Shown: one piece after another, positions 1 through 7,798 of the stretch
How positions within the stretch are numbered: the first letter of the stretch is position 1
How the letters are laid out: every line of letters begins with the position of its first letter
Assembly (NCBI RefSeq): GCF_000383675.1
Contig: NZ_KB911832.1
Coordinates: 1-61,929 of the forward strand
DNA: 61,929 nt
Direction: 5' to 3'
From: Terracoccus sp. 273MFTsu3.1
GTDB lineage: Bacteria; Actinomycetota; Actinomycetes; Actinomycetales; Dermatophilaceae
The notes under the pieces: model-generated
Told to the model about the DNA's origin: nothing
What the model saw: the letters and a program-made list of their open reading frames with translations, nothing else
Databases searched by the model: none
Made by a program: the position numbers and the translations under genes

Positions 1-94
1 AGAGGCTCCCAGCCAGACTACTGGGTTGATAGGCCGGATGTGGAAGCACAGCAATGTGTGGAGCTGACCGGTACTAATAAGCCGATAACTTGAC
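1..94 (+). rRNA. 23S ribosomal RNA, 3' end (partial)
   Basis: The first ~90 bases are the conserved 3' end of 23S rRNA, including the near-universal GACCGGTACTAATAAGCCGA close to position 70-85. The gene enters from the left edge, so only the terminal helix region is present. The exact end is uncertain by a few bases. A short spacer follows with an inverted repeat (GTTCCCG ... CGGGAAC, about 124-145), probably part of rRNA processing. No tRNA lies in the spacer. Confidence 0.93.
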
Positions 95-175
95 TTACAA
101 AGATGCTCCGCGTCCACTGTGCAGTTCCCGAGATACAAACGGGAACACCACCCACTGATTTGATATCTCCATAGA

Positions 176-293
176 GTTTCGGCTGTCATAGCGAAGGGGA
201 AACGCCCGGCTCCATTCCGAACCCGGAAGCTAAGCCCTTCAGCGCCGATGGTACTGCACTGGTGACGGTGTGGGAGAGTAGGACGCAGCCGGA
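176..293 (+). rRNA. rrf: 5S ribosomal RNA
   Basis: A ~118-nt stretch has the actinobacterial 5S signature: GTTTCGGCTGTCATAGCG at the 5' side, then CCATTCCGAACCCGGAAGC, then GCGCCGATGGTACTGCA, ending GGGAGAGTAGGACGC. The 5' and 3' ends (TTTCGGCTG and CAGCCGGA) can pair as helix I. It lies about 80 nt after the 23S end, as expected for the last gene of a 16S-23S-5S operon. Confidence 0.96.
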
Positions 294-303
294 CAACCAT
301 TCA

Positions 304-338
304 CGACAACCCCGCCAGGACACCTGGCGGGGTTGTCG
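304..338 (+). terminator. rRNA operon terminator
   Basis: Perfect 16-bp stem CGACAACCCCGCCAGG / CCTGGCGGGGTTGTCG with a 3-nt loop, starting about 10 nt after the 5S gene. No strong T-run follows, as is usual in high-GC actinobacteria. Confidence 0.9.
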
Positions 339-443
339 CATTCCCCCACCCTTTTCACGCCATGGAAATGCCGCGCGCGGACTCCCGCCTCACCCCGCGC
401 GGTCGCGCCCCACAGGGGGATGGGGCGTCGAAGGCGCAGGGAC

Positions 444-449
444 TAGGGT
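444..449 (+). promoter_or_regulatory. -10 hexamer of a probable leaderless promoter (cupin gene)
   Basis: TAGGGT, a 6-nt spacer, then the GTG start at 456. There is no Shine-Dalgarno sequence, so transcription probably begins at or next to the start codon. Confidence 0.55.
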
Positions 450-455
450 TGGTCC

Positions 456-851
456 GTGCCTGAACTCATCCCCTCCCCGACCCGTATCCCCGTTCCCGGT
501 GGCAAGGTCATCGACGAGCACATCGGTGCCGTCAACACGCCTGACGCCCGTCTGCAGGCCTCGGTCTCGGTCGCCCGCATGGTGGCGCCGGCCGGATGGT
601 CCGAGCCCTTCCAGGCTCCCGAGTTCGACGAGATCACGCTCGTCCTCGCCGGGACGGTGCTCATCGACCACGACGGCGGCACGCTCGAGGTGGGCGCGGG
701 GCAGTCGGTGATCACGCGCGGCGGTGAGCGCATCCGCTACTCGTGCGGTCCCGAGGGCGCCGAGTACGTCGCCGTCTGCCTGCCGGCCTTCAGCCCGGAC
801 TCGGTCCATCGCGAGGAGGACGCCGAACCGGCGGCCGGGGACGCGTCGTGA
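456..851 (+). CDS. Cupin-domain protein
   Basis: 131-aa cytoplasmic protein with a single cupin barrel. Hydrophobic strands alternate with conserved glycines (GWSEPF around residue 47, [12 protein letters not shown] around 60-71, LEVGAGQSV around 77-85), and the second cupin motif GxxxxxPxG is replaced by [10 protein letters not shown]. It lacks the dense His cluster of classical metal-binding cupins, so enzymatic activity is doubtful and ligand binding is as likely. The GTG start is supported by a leaderless -10 just upstream. The stop overlaps the start of the adenosine deaminase gene by 4 bp (GTGA), which suggests co-translation and a role near nucleoside metabolism (inference). No substrate can be assigned. 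Confidence 0.85.
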   Translation: MPELIPSPTRIPVPGGKVIDEHIGAVNTPDARLQASVSVARMVAPAGWSEPFQAPEFDEITLVLAGTVLIDHDGGTLEVGAGQSVITRGGERIRYSCGPEGAEYVAVCLPAFSPDSVHREEDAEPAAGDAS

Positions 852-2005
852 GCTCGGACGACGTGCTGCACGCTCCCAAGGTCCTGCTCCACGACCACCT
901 CGACGGCGGCCTGCGCCCGCAGTCGATCATCGAGCTGGCTGCGGACGTGGGCTACGACGCCCTGCCCGAGACCGAGGCGGACGCCCTCGGCGCTTGGTTC
1001 CGCGAGAGTGCCGACTCCGGGTCGCTCCCGCGCTACCTCGAGACCTTCGACCACACCCTGGCCGTCATGCAGACCCGCGAGGGGCTGTTCCGGGTGGCGA
1101 GCGAGTGCGCCCAGGACCTGGCCGCCGACGGTGTCGTCTACGCCGAGAGCCGCTACGCGCCGGAGCAGCACCTGACCCGTGGCCTCACGCTGGAGGGGGT
1201 CGTCGAGGCCGTCAACGCCGGTCTGCGCGACGGAGAGGCCAAGGCCGCGGCCGCCGGAAACCCGATCCGGGTCACCTCGCTGCTCACGGCGATGCGCCAC
1301 GCCGCCAAGTCGACCGAGATCGCAGAGCTGGCGATACGCTACCGCGACGAGGGGGTGTCCGGCTTCGACATCGCGGGCGCGGAAGCCGGCTACCCACCCA
1401 CCCGCCACCTCGATGCGTTCGAGTACCTCCGCCGCGAGAACTTCCACTTCACGATCCACGCCGGCGAGGCCTTCGGTCTGCCGTCGATCTGGGAGGCGAT
1501 CCAGTGGTGCGGCGCGGACCGTCTCGGTCACGGAGTCCGCATCGTCGACGACATCACCATCGACGGCGCCCCCTTCGCGCAGTGGGTGGAGGGGAACGAG
1601 GACGAGCCCGACGCGCTGACATCGCTCGAGCTCGAGCGGGTGCGCCTGGGGCGCCTGTCGGCCTACGTGCGCGACAAGCGAATCCCCCTGGAGATGTGCC
1701 CGAGCAGCAACCTGCAGACCTCGGCGGCCCCGTCGATCGCGCTGCACCCGATCACGCTGCTCCGTCGGCTGCGCTTCCGCGTCACGCTCAACACCGACAA
1801 CCGGCTCATGAGCGACACGTCGATGAGCAAGGAGGCGGCCCTGCTACGCGACGAGGCGGGGTGGACCCTCGAGGACCTGCGGTGGGTGACGATCAACGCC
1901 ATGAAGTCGGCCTTCATCCCCTTCGACGAGCGTCTGGCGCTCATCGACGACGTCATCAAGCCGGGCTACGCAGCCCTCGGCTACCAGGCCCCGCCCGTCG
2001 CCTGA
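848..2005 (+). CDS. add: Adenosine deaminase
   Basis: 385-aa metal-dependent hydrolase that deaminates adenosine or deoxyadenosine to inosine in purine salvage. The metal ligands His15 and His17 are in the N-terminal HDHLDGG motif. Other hallmarks are HAGEAFG (metal His plus catalytic Glu region), LGHGVRI, EMCPSSN and [10 protein letters not shown]. The last corresponds to the family NTDDP loop, with the second Asp and Pro changed to Asn-Arg, a variant also seen in some actinobacterial enzymes. GTG at 848 overlaps the cupin stop and gives the expected N-terminus, and length is normal for the actinobacterial family. Purine nucleoside phosphorylase, phosphomutase and deoC lie within 8 kb, consistent with a nucleoside-salvage neighbourhood. 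Confidence 0.95.
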   Translation: MSSDDVLHAPKVLLHDHLDGGLRPQSIIELAADVGYDALPETEADALGAWFRESADSGSLPRYLETFDHTLAVMQTREGLFRVASECAQDLAADGVVYAESRYAPEQHLTRGLTLEGVVEAVNAGLRDGEAKAAAAGNPIRVTSLLTAMRHAAKSTEIAELAIRYRDEGVSGFDIAGAEAGYPPTRHLDAFEYLRRENFHFTIHAGEAFGLPSIWEAIQWCGADRLGHGVRIVDDITIDGAPFAQWVEGNEDEPDALTSLELERVRLGRLSAYVRDKRIPLEMCPSSNLQTSAAPSIALHPITLLRRLRFRVTLNTDNRLMSDTSMSKEAALLRDEAGWTLEDLRWVTINAMKSAFIPFDERLALIDDVIKPGYAALGYQAPPVA

Positions 2006-2051
2006 GACACCCCAGCCGGTCAGAGCCGCCGCCGGCAGCCCGCGACGGGCG

Positions 2052-2747
2052 TCACTCCGCAGCGAGCGCGGCGTCGACGGCGGCCTCGACGTGCAGGCGC
2101 GTCGTCGGGAAGACCGGGACGTCCGCGTCGGACTGGTCGACGAGCAGCTCGATCTCGGTGCAGCCGAGGACCACGCCCTCGGCGCCGGCAGCGACGAGCC
2201 GCGCGATGATCTCGCGGTAGGCCTGCCGGGACTCCTCTGTCACCACGCCGAGGCACAGCTCCTCGTAGATGATCCGGTGGACCGCCGCCCGGTCGTCGGC
2301 GTCGGGCACGACCACGGTGAGGCCGTGACCGGCGAGACGGCCGCGGAGGAAGTCCTGCTCCATCGTGTACGCCGTCGCGATCAGCCCGACCTGCCGCAGT
2401 CCCGCCGCCCGCACGGCATCGGCCGTCACGTCGCCGATGTGCAGCAAGGGGATCGAGACGGCGGCCTCGATGGCGGGCGCCACCTTGTGCATCGTGTTGG
2501 TGCACAGCACGAGCAGCTCGGCACCGGCAGCCTCGAGTCCGGCGGCCGCCGTCGCGAGCAGCGCCCCAGCCTCGTCCCAGCGGTCCTCGGCCTGGAGCCG
2601 CTCGACCTTGGCGAAGTCGACCGAGTGGAGCAGCAGACGCGCAGAGGCCAGGCCTCCGACCCGCTCACGGACGAGCTCGTTCGCGAGCCGGTAGTACTCC
2701 GCGCTCGACTCCCAGCTCATGCCACCGAGCAGGCCGACGAGCCTCAC
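2052..2747 (-). CDS. Aspartate/glutamate racemase family protein
   Basis: 231-aa protein of the PLP-independent Asp/Glu racemase superfamily. It opens with RLVGLLGGMSWESS, typical of the aspartate-racemase branch. The two catalytic thiols lie in VLCTNTMHK (around residue 80-90) and VLGCTEIELL (around 195-205). It probably racemizes aspartate or a related amino acid, although broad-specificity YgeA-like activity is possible. The GTG start overlaps the stop of the upstream kinase gene by 4 bp, so the two are likely translationally coupled. It ends convergently to add. Confidence 0.9.
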   Translation of the reverse strand: MRLVGLLGGMSWESSAEYYRLANELVRERVGGLASARLLLHSVDFAKVERLQAEDRWDEAGALLATAAAGLEAAGAELLVLCTNTMHKVAPAIEAAVSIPLLHIGDVTADAVRAAGLRQVGLIATAYTMEQDFLRGRLAGHGLTVVVPDADDRAAVHRIIYEELCLGVVTEESRQAYREIIARLVAAGAEGVVLGCTEIELLVDQSDADVPVFPTTRLHVEAAVDAALAAE

Positions 2748-3547
2748 GCCGGGCTGCCGGCCCCGAGAAGGGCGCCGAGCTCGGACTCGGCCTCGCGCGG
2801 GTGCAGGCAGCGCGCCCCGTGCGCCCGTGCCTCGGCCACGACGCGGGGCTCGTCACGCCACAGGGCGAGCCCGCGCCGCACGAGGATGTGCGGCGGTTTG
2901 CGGCGCTCGGACAGGTCACGCACGAAGCGGCGCAGTGCCGTCAGGGTGCGGTTCTGGCGTACGCACAGGGCGTCGGCGAGCAGTCCCTCGCGGCGCAGCG
3001 GCTCGACGAGACGTCCGGCGAAGAGCCCCTCGGCCAGCACGAAGTCGGTGGGACCCGCGTGCACGACGTGCCGACCGGTCACGGCCGAGGCGCCGATCTC
3101 GTAGACGGGCACCTCGACGCGGCCCTCGTCGACGAGTAGCCGGAGCGCGCCCACTGCGGACGCGGCGTCCCACGAGTCCTCGTGGTCCCAGTCCGGGATG
3201 CCCAAGGGGGAGCGGGGCAGTGCCGGGTCGCTCGCCTCCCGGTAGAAGTCGTCGAGACGCACGACGGGCCACCCGTGGGTGGCGCTCAGCCGTGCCGAGA
3301 GCCGGCTCTTGCCGGCGCCGCTCGGTCCGGTCAGCAGGATGACCCGACGCCGGTCCCGCCCGGTCGCACCCGGCGTGTTCGCATCCGACGGCCTGCTCAT
3401 CGACGCGTCCGCAGCTGCACCACGCACGGCGTCGGGGCCCGCGCCGTCCACGGAGCCACCGGGGTCGCGGACGGCGCCCGCCCTCGCCGTTCGGCCCGTG
3501 GGCGGCTCGCCCGCGGTGTCGCCCGAGCGGTGGTCGACCGACGCCAC
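2744..3547 (-). CDS. P-loop kinase, uridine kinase-like
   Basis: Carries a Walker A motif LLTGPSGAGKS followed by the VVRLDDFYRE segment typical of the uridine kinase/phosphoribulokinase fold, so it probably phosphorylates a nucleoside or small metabolite. The conserved domain begins near ATG 3400. I chose GTG 3547 because a strong GGAGGAGG Shine-Dalgarno (3553-3560) lies 5 nt before it, whereas nothing lies before ATG 3400. The longer start adds ~49 low-complexity Gly/Ala/Asp-rich residues. It sits downstream of the deoC-aldehyde dehydrogenase operon and overlaps the racemase by 4 bp. The substrate is not determined by sequence, but a nucleoside role fits the context. Confidence 0.85.
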   Translation of the reverse strand: MASVDHRSGDTAGEPPTGRTARAGAVRDPGGSVDGAGPDAVRGAAADASMSRPSDANTPGATGRDRRRVILLTGPSGAGKSRLSARLSATHGWPVVRLDDFYREASDPALPRSPLGIPDWDHEDSWDAASAVGALRLLVDEGRVEVPVYEIGASAVTGRHVVHAGPTDFVLAEGLFAGRLVEPLRREGLLADALCVRQNRTLTALRRFVRDLSERRKPPHILVRRGLALWRDEPRVVAEARAHGARCLHPREAESELGALLGAGSPA

Positions 3548-3579
3548 CTCGCCCTCCTCCACCAGGTCCAGGGACCGGG

Positions 3580-4467
3580 TCAGAGACCCTTGGGGTGCCA
3601 GACGGTCTTCGTCTCGACGAAGGCCCTGATGCGACCGAGACCGGGGTCGGCGTTCCAGTCGGGCTCGACGGGAGCGCCGTCGGCCAGAGCCGGTCGGTAG
3701 ACGCGCTTGAGGTTGCCGGCGGCCTCTGCCTCGAGCGCGGCCCAGTCGACGCCCTCGGCGCCGGCGACACCCGTGAGGTCGATGGCGTTGACGTCGCGGT
3801 GCGCCGCAAGCCACGTGGCGACCTCGGCGGTCTGGGCCGTGACGATGTTGACGACGCCACCGGGCACGTCGGACGTCGCGAGCACCTCGCTGAACGTCAC
3901 CGCCGGCAGGGGACGAGCGGCCGACGACACGACGACGGCCGTGTTGCCCGACGCGATGACCGGGGCCACGACGGACACCAGCCCGAGCAGCGAGGAGGCT
4001 TGCGGCGCAAGCACGCCCACGACACCAGTCGGCTCGGGAGCCGACACGTTGAAGAACGGTCCAGCGACCGGGTTGAGGTTGCCGAGCACCTGGGCGATCT
4101 TGTCGGTCCACCCGGAGTACCAGACGACACGGTCGATCGCGGCGTCGACGACGGCACCCGCGGCACGAGCCGTCAGGCCCTCGCTCGCGGCGACCTCGTC
4201 GACGAACTGTGCGCGGCGGCCCTCGAGCACCTCGGCGACGCGGTAGAGCACCTGGCCGCGGTTGTACGCCGTGGCACCCGACCAGCCGGGCAGGGCGGCG
4301 CGGGCGGCGACGACGGCGTCGCGGACGTCCTTGCGCGAGCCCATCGCGGCGTTGGCGAGGAACTCGCCCGTGGCCGAGACGACCTCGTAGGAGCGACCGG
4401 ACTCGCTGCGCGGGAACTTGCCCCCGATGTAGAGCTTGTAGGTCTTGCGCACGTCGAGGCGGCTCAT
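3580..4467 (-). CDS. Aldehyde dehydrogenase-like protein lacking the catalytic domain
   Basis: 295 aa, far shorter than the usual ~480. Residues ~1-250 align by eye with the NAD-binding half of aldehyde dehydrogenases (YIGGKF, GVVGVLAPQASSLLGL, APVIASGNTAVVV, DVPGGVVNIVT). The protein then jumps to the C-terminal tail FVETKTVWHPKG. The catalytic segment is missing, there is no cysteine anywhere, and the general-base Glu motif (LELGGK in the neighbour) is absent. ATG 4467 overlaps the active aldehyde dehydrogenase gene by 4 bp, so the two are coupled. A non-catalytic partner is inferred. ALDH16-type proteins carry an active and an inactive ALDH domain in one chain, and this pair resembles a split version (established knowledge plus inference). 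Confidence 0.9.
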   Translation of the reverse strand: MSRLDVRKTYKLYIGGKFPRSESGRSYEVVSATGEFLANAAMGSRKDVRDAVVAARAALPGWSGATAYNRGQVLYRVAEVLEGRRAQFVDEVAASEGLTARAAGAVVDAAIDRVVWYSGWTDKIAQVLGNLNPVAGPFFNVSAPEPTGVVGVLAPQASSLLGLVSVVAPVIASGNTAVVVSSAARPLPAVTFSEVLATSDVPGGVVNIVTAQTAEVATWLAAHRDVNAIDLTGVAGAEGVDWAALEAEAAGNLKRVYRPALADGAPVEPDWNADPGLGRIRAFVETKTVWHPKGL

Positions 4468-5936
4468 CGGGCGGCTCCCGTCAGGGTCGAAGGGGCGGTG
4501 GTGACGTAGGCCTCGAGGCCGTGGCGGCCGCCCTCGCGGCCGTAGCCCGACTCCTTGTAGCCACCGAAGGGCGAGGTCGGGTCGAAGCGGTTGAAGGTGT
4601 TGGCCCAGACGACGCCGGCCTTGAGCTGGTCGGCCATCCAGAGGATCCTCGAGCCCTTCTCGGTCCAGACACCGGCGGACAGGCCGTATGCCGAGTTGTT
4701 GGCCTTGGCGACCGCCTCCTGGGGCGTGCGGAAGGTCAGCACCGACAGGACCGGTCCGAAGATCTCCTCGGTCGCGACGCGGTGCGTCTGCGAGACACCG
4801 GTGAGCACCGTCGGCGGGAACCAGTAGCCCTTGGTGGGCAGCGTGCACTCGGGGCTCCAGCGCTCGGCGCCCTCGGCGACGCCCGCCTCGACGAGCGAGG
4901 TGATGCGGTCGAGCTGCGCCCTGGAGTTGATGGCGCCGAGGTCGCTGTTCTTGTCCATCGGGTCACCGACGCGCAGCGTGCCGAGGCGGCGCTTGAGCTT
5001 GGCGACGACCTGGTCGTGGACGTTCTCCTGGACCAGCAGCCGCGAGCCGGCGCAGCACACCTGTCCCTGGTTGAAGAAGATGCCGTTGACGATGCCCTCG
5101 ACGGCCTGGTCGAGGGGGGCGTCGTCGAAGACGATGTTGGCGGCCTTGCCGCCGAGCTCGAGCGTCGCCTTCTTCGACGTGCCGGCGATGGAGCGCGCGA
5201 TCGCCTTGCCGACGTCGGTCGAGCCGGTGAAGGCGATCTTGTCGACGTCGGGGTGCTCGACGAGCGCCTGACCGGTGCGGCCGTCACCGGTGATGATGTT
5301 GACGACACCGGCGGGCAGCTCGGCTTGCTGGCACACCTCGGCGAAGAGCAGCGCGCTCAGCGGGGTCGTCTCAGCAGGCTTGAGCACGACGGTGTTGCCC
5401 GTCGCGAGGGCCGGCGCGATCTTCCACGCGAGCATGAGCAGCGGGAAGTTCCACGGGATGACCTGTCCGACCACGCCGTGCGGGCGCGGCACGTCGGCGC
5501 CCGAGGCGGACAGGCCGGCATACTCCAGCTTGTCGGCCCAGCCCGCGTGGTAGAAGAAGTGCGCCGCCGCGACCGGCACGTCGACGTCGCGCGTCTCCTT
5601 GATCGGCTTGCCGTTGTCGAGCGTCTCGAGCACGGCGAACTCGCGGGCGCGCTCCTGCAGGATGCGGGCGATGCGGAAGAGGTACTTGCCGCGCTCGGCG
5701 CCACTCATCCGGCCCCAGACGCCCTCGTACGCTCGCCGGGCCGCGGCGACGGCCTTGTCGACGTCCTTGGGGCCGGCCTGGCTCACCTCGGCGAGGACCG
5801 TCTCGTCGGCGGGGTTGACGGTGGGGAAGGTCGCCTTGGGACGCGTGAACGCGCCGTCGATGAAGAGACCGTAGGACTTCTCGATCGTGACGATGGCGCG
5901 CGACTCCGGCGCTGGGGCGTACTCGAACTTCGGCAT
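4464..5936 (-). CDS. NAD(P)-dependent aldehyde dehydrogenase
   Basis: 490-aa full-length aldehyde dehydrogenase. Visible hallmarks are VIPWNFPLLM (oxyanion Asn), KPAETTPLSA (cofactor Lys), FTGSTDVGKAI, LELGGKAAN (general-base Glu), NQGQVCCAGSR (catalytic Cys) and EEIFGPVLSV. It probably oxidizes the acetaldehyde released by the DeoC reaction to acetate, judged from its position directly after deoC (inference). It is followed by a truncated paralogue overlapping 4 bp. The C-terminal HGLEAYVTTAPSTL tail extends past the usual end. Confidence 0.95.
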   Translation of the reverse strand: MPKFEYAPAPESRAIVTIEKSYGLFIDGAFTRPKATFPTVNPADETVLAEVSQAGPKDVDKAVAAARRAYEGVWGRMSGAERGKYLFRIARILQERAREFAVLETLDNGKPIKETRDVDVPVAAAHFFYHAGWADKLEYAGLSASGADVPRPHGVVGQVIPWNFPLLMLAWKIAPALATGNTVVLKPAETTPLSALLFAEVCQQAELPAGVVNIITGDGRTGQALVEHPDVDKIAFTGSTDVGKAIARSIAGTSKKATLELGGKAANIVFDDAPLDQAVEGIVNGIFFNQGQVCCAGSRLLVQENVHDQVVAKLKRRLGTLRVGDPMDKNSDLGAINSRAQLDRITSLVEAGVAEGAERWSPECTLPTKGYWFPPTVLTGVSQTHRVATEEIFGPVLSVLTFRTPQEAVAKANNSAYGLSAGVWTEKGSRILWMADQLKAGVVWANTFNRFDPTSPFGGYKESGYGREGGRHGLEAYVTTAPSTLTGAAR

Positions 5937-5996
5937 CAGGGTGTCTTTCGTGGGCGCTGTCGTGTGAGGCGCGGTCGGTCAGTCAGGCAGTCACGG

Positions 5997-6983
5997 TCAG
6001 TCGATCGTCACGTAGTCGGCGCCGGAGTAGGCGCCCGTGGCGAGCTTCTGACGCTGGAGGATGAGGTCGTTGAGCAGGCTCGAGGCGCCGAAGCGGAACC
6101 ACTCCGGCGTGAGCCAGTCGTCGCCGGCGATCTCGCTGACCATGACGAGGTACTTGATGGCGTCCTTGGTCGTCTTGATGCCACCGGCCGGCTTGACGCC
6201 GACCTGGCTGCCGGTGAGGTCACGCCAGTCGCGCACGGCCTCGAGCATGATGAGCGTGACGGGCAGGGTGGCGGCGGGCTGCACCTTGCCGGTGGAGGTC
6301 TTGATGAAGTCACCGCCCGCGAGCATCGAGAGGTAGGACGCGCGGCGGACGTTGTCGTAGGTGACGAGCTCGCCCGTCTCCATGATGACCTTGAGGTGCG
6401 CCGTGCCGCAGGCCTGCTTGACCTCGGCGATCTGGTTGAAGACGGTGAGGTAGTCACCGGCGAGGAACGCGCCGCGGTCGATGACCATGTCGATCTCGTC
6501 GGCGCCGGCCTCGACGGCGTCGCGGGTGTCGGCCAGCTTGACCGGCATGCTCGCGCGCCCGGACGGGAAGGCCGTCGCCACGGCGGCGACGTGGATGCCG
6601 CTGTCGCCGAGCGCGGCCTTCGCGGTCGCGACCATGTCGCCGTAGACGCAGATGGCGGCGGGACGTGGCGTCGTGGGGTCGAGCGGGTCGGGCACGAGGG
6701 CCTTGGCGCACAGGGACCGGACCTTGCCGACGGTGTCGGAGCCCTCGAGGGTCGTCAGGTCGATCATCCCGATGGCGGTGTCGATGGCCCAGGCCTTGCT
6801 CGTCGTCTTGACCGAGCGGGTGCCGAGCGACGCCGCACGTGCCTCGCAGCCGACCTGGTCGACCCCGGGCAGGCCGTGCAGCCACGAGGTGAGGGCATGG
6901 TTCGTCAGGCGCGACACCCCGAGGACGTCCCGCGCCTGCGCGGTGAGGTCCTGCGCGGTGTGCGTCGTGGTGCTAACTGTCAC
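5997..6983 (-). CDS. deoC: Deoxyribose-phosphate aldolase
   Basis: About 328 aa. Cleaves 2-deoxyribose-5-phosphate into glyceraldehyde-3-phosphate and acetaldehyde in deoxynucleoside catabolism. It belongs to the longer DERA class. The Schiff-base lysine lies in FIKTSTGK and the second conserved lysine in GVKPAGGIK, with EIDMVIDRG and KVIMETGEL also visible. Two consecutive GTG codons (6986 and 6983) could start it. The second lies 6 nt from a TAGACT -10 hexamer, the spacing seen at other leaderless genes here, so I prefer 6983. It heads an operon with two aldehyde dehydrogenase genes. Confidence 0.95.
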   Translation of the reverse strand: MTVSTTTHTAQDLTAQARDVLGVSRLTNHALTSWLHGLPGVDQVGCEARAASLGTRSVKTTSKAWAIDTAIGMIDLTTLEGSDTVGKVRSLCAKALVPDPLDPTTPRPAAICVYGDMVATAKAALGDSGIHVAAVATAFPSGRASMPVKLADTRDAVEAGADEIDMVIDRGAFLAGDYLTVFNQIAEVKQACGTAHLKVIMETGELVTYDNVRRASYLSMLAGGDFIKTSTGKVQPAATLPVTLIMLEAVRDWRDLTGSQVGVKPAGGIKTTKDAIKYLVMVSEIAGDDWLTPEWFRFGASSLLNDLILQRQKLATGAYSGADYVTID

Positions 6984-6989
6984 CACGGG

Positions 6990-6995
6990 AGTCTA
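6990..6995 (-). promoter_or_regulatory. -10 hexamer of the deoC promoter (probable leaderless)
   Basis: TAGACT read on the minus strand, 6 nt before the second of two tandem GTG codons. No Shine-Dalgarno is visible. Confidence 0.5.
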
Positions 6996-7038
6996 TCCAC
7001 CTATCGAGACGGCCCGTGACGCGTGAGAGAGTCTGTCC

Positions 7039-7692
7039 GTGAGCCCCGACGTGTCCCCGCTGCCCTCCGACTCACCCGCAGAGGAGCATCCCGAGCGCGT
7101 CGCCCTGCGCGACGCCCGCACGCTCCGGCCCGGCTCGTCGGTCACCGTCGGCGTCATCGGTGCAGCGGCCGGAGTCGCCCTGCTCGTCCCCGGTGTGCTG
7201 ACCGAGCCGCGCAGCTGGACGCTCATCTCGACCGTCGTGCTCGCACTCGTGCTCCTGTGGCTCTTCGTCGTGCGCCCCAGCGTCGTCATCCACGCCGAGG
7301 GGATCCGGCTCGTCAACCCGCTGCGAGTCGTCGACGTCACGTGGCCGGCCATCAGCGAGGTCCGGTCACGCTGGGCGCTCGAGATCGTCGCGGACGGCCG
7401 CCGCTACACCGCGTGGGGGGTGCCGGCCGATCCCGGTCGTCCGAGGTACGGCCGCGGCATGCTGACCGTTGGCGCCAACAAGGTGCGGGGCAAGGGGACC
7501 ACCGAGGAGCCGGCGAAGTCGAAGGTCGAGGCCCAGGCCGTCGCGGCCGAGGTCGAGGCCCGGATGACGGCCGATCGCAAGCGCAAGGACGGCCGGACGC
7601 CACGCATCGCGCACCAGGTCTGGGACCCGGCGTCCGTCGGCCTGCTCCTCGTCGGCCTCGCCTTCTTCGTCATCGGCACGTTCGTCGTCTGA
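7039..7692 (+). CDS. Membrane protein with a PH-like domain
   Basis: 217-aa protein. A ~35-residue polar N-terminus is followed by two closely spaced hydrophobic segments (about residues 35-53 and 60-78). A cytosolic domain of alternating strands comes next (VVIHAEGIRLVNP, VDVTWPAISEVRS, ALEIVADGRRYTAWGVP), which is the pattern of bacterial PH-domain (bPH) membrane proteins. A charged Lys/Glu/Arg-rich linker and a C-terminal transmembrane helix (about 195-215) complete it. The function of these proteins is generally unknown. It is divergent from deoC. The start GTG lies 6 nt after GAGAGT, a weak match to the leaderless pattern. Confidence 0.85.
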   Translation: MSPDVSPLPSDSPAEEHPERVALRDARTLRPGSSVTVGVIGAAAGVALLVPGVLTEPRSWTLISTVVLALVLLWLFVVRPSVVIHAEGIRLVNPLRVVDVTWPAISEVRSRWALEIVADGRRYTAWGVPADPGRPRYGRGMLTVGANKVRGKGTTEEPAKSKVEAQAVAAEVEARMTADRKRKDGRTPRIAHQVWDPASVGLLLVGLAFFVIGTFVV

Positions 7693-7758
7693 CGGGCCTA
7701 CTGACGTAACCCAGAGAGGGCCACTGACGCGGCCCTGACGGGCCCGGGTGACCCGGCC

Positions 7759-7791
7759 CCACGCGTACGCCCGTCGATGGCGTACGCGTGG
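7759..7791. terminator. Bidirectional terminator hairpin
   Basis: Perfect 13-bp stem CCACGCGTACGCC / GGCGTACGCGTGG with a 7-nt loop, between the convergent PH-domain and phosphohexomutase genes. Confidence 0.8.
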
Positions 7792-7798
7792 AGCGGCG

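Noticed and set aside
3580-4467. Truncated aldehyde dehydrogenase called a pseudogene
   Set aside because: The reading frame, overlap with the upstream gene and C-terminal tail are intact, and the deletion of the catalytic segment is clean. A maintained non-catalytic protein is more likely.
4209-7019. A 936-codon plus-strand frame
   Set aside because: It is antisense to deoC and the aldehyde dehydrogenase genes, has typical high-GC shadow composition (Arg/Gly/Val/Asp rich) and no domain. The opposite strand is unambiguous. The same applies to other long antisense frames, for example over the phosphomutase (7748-9640) and carboxylase genes.
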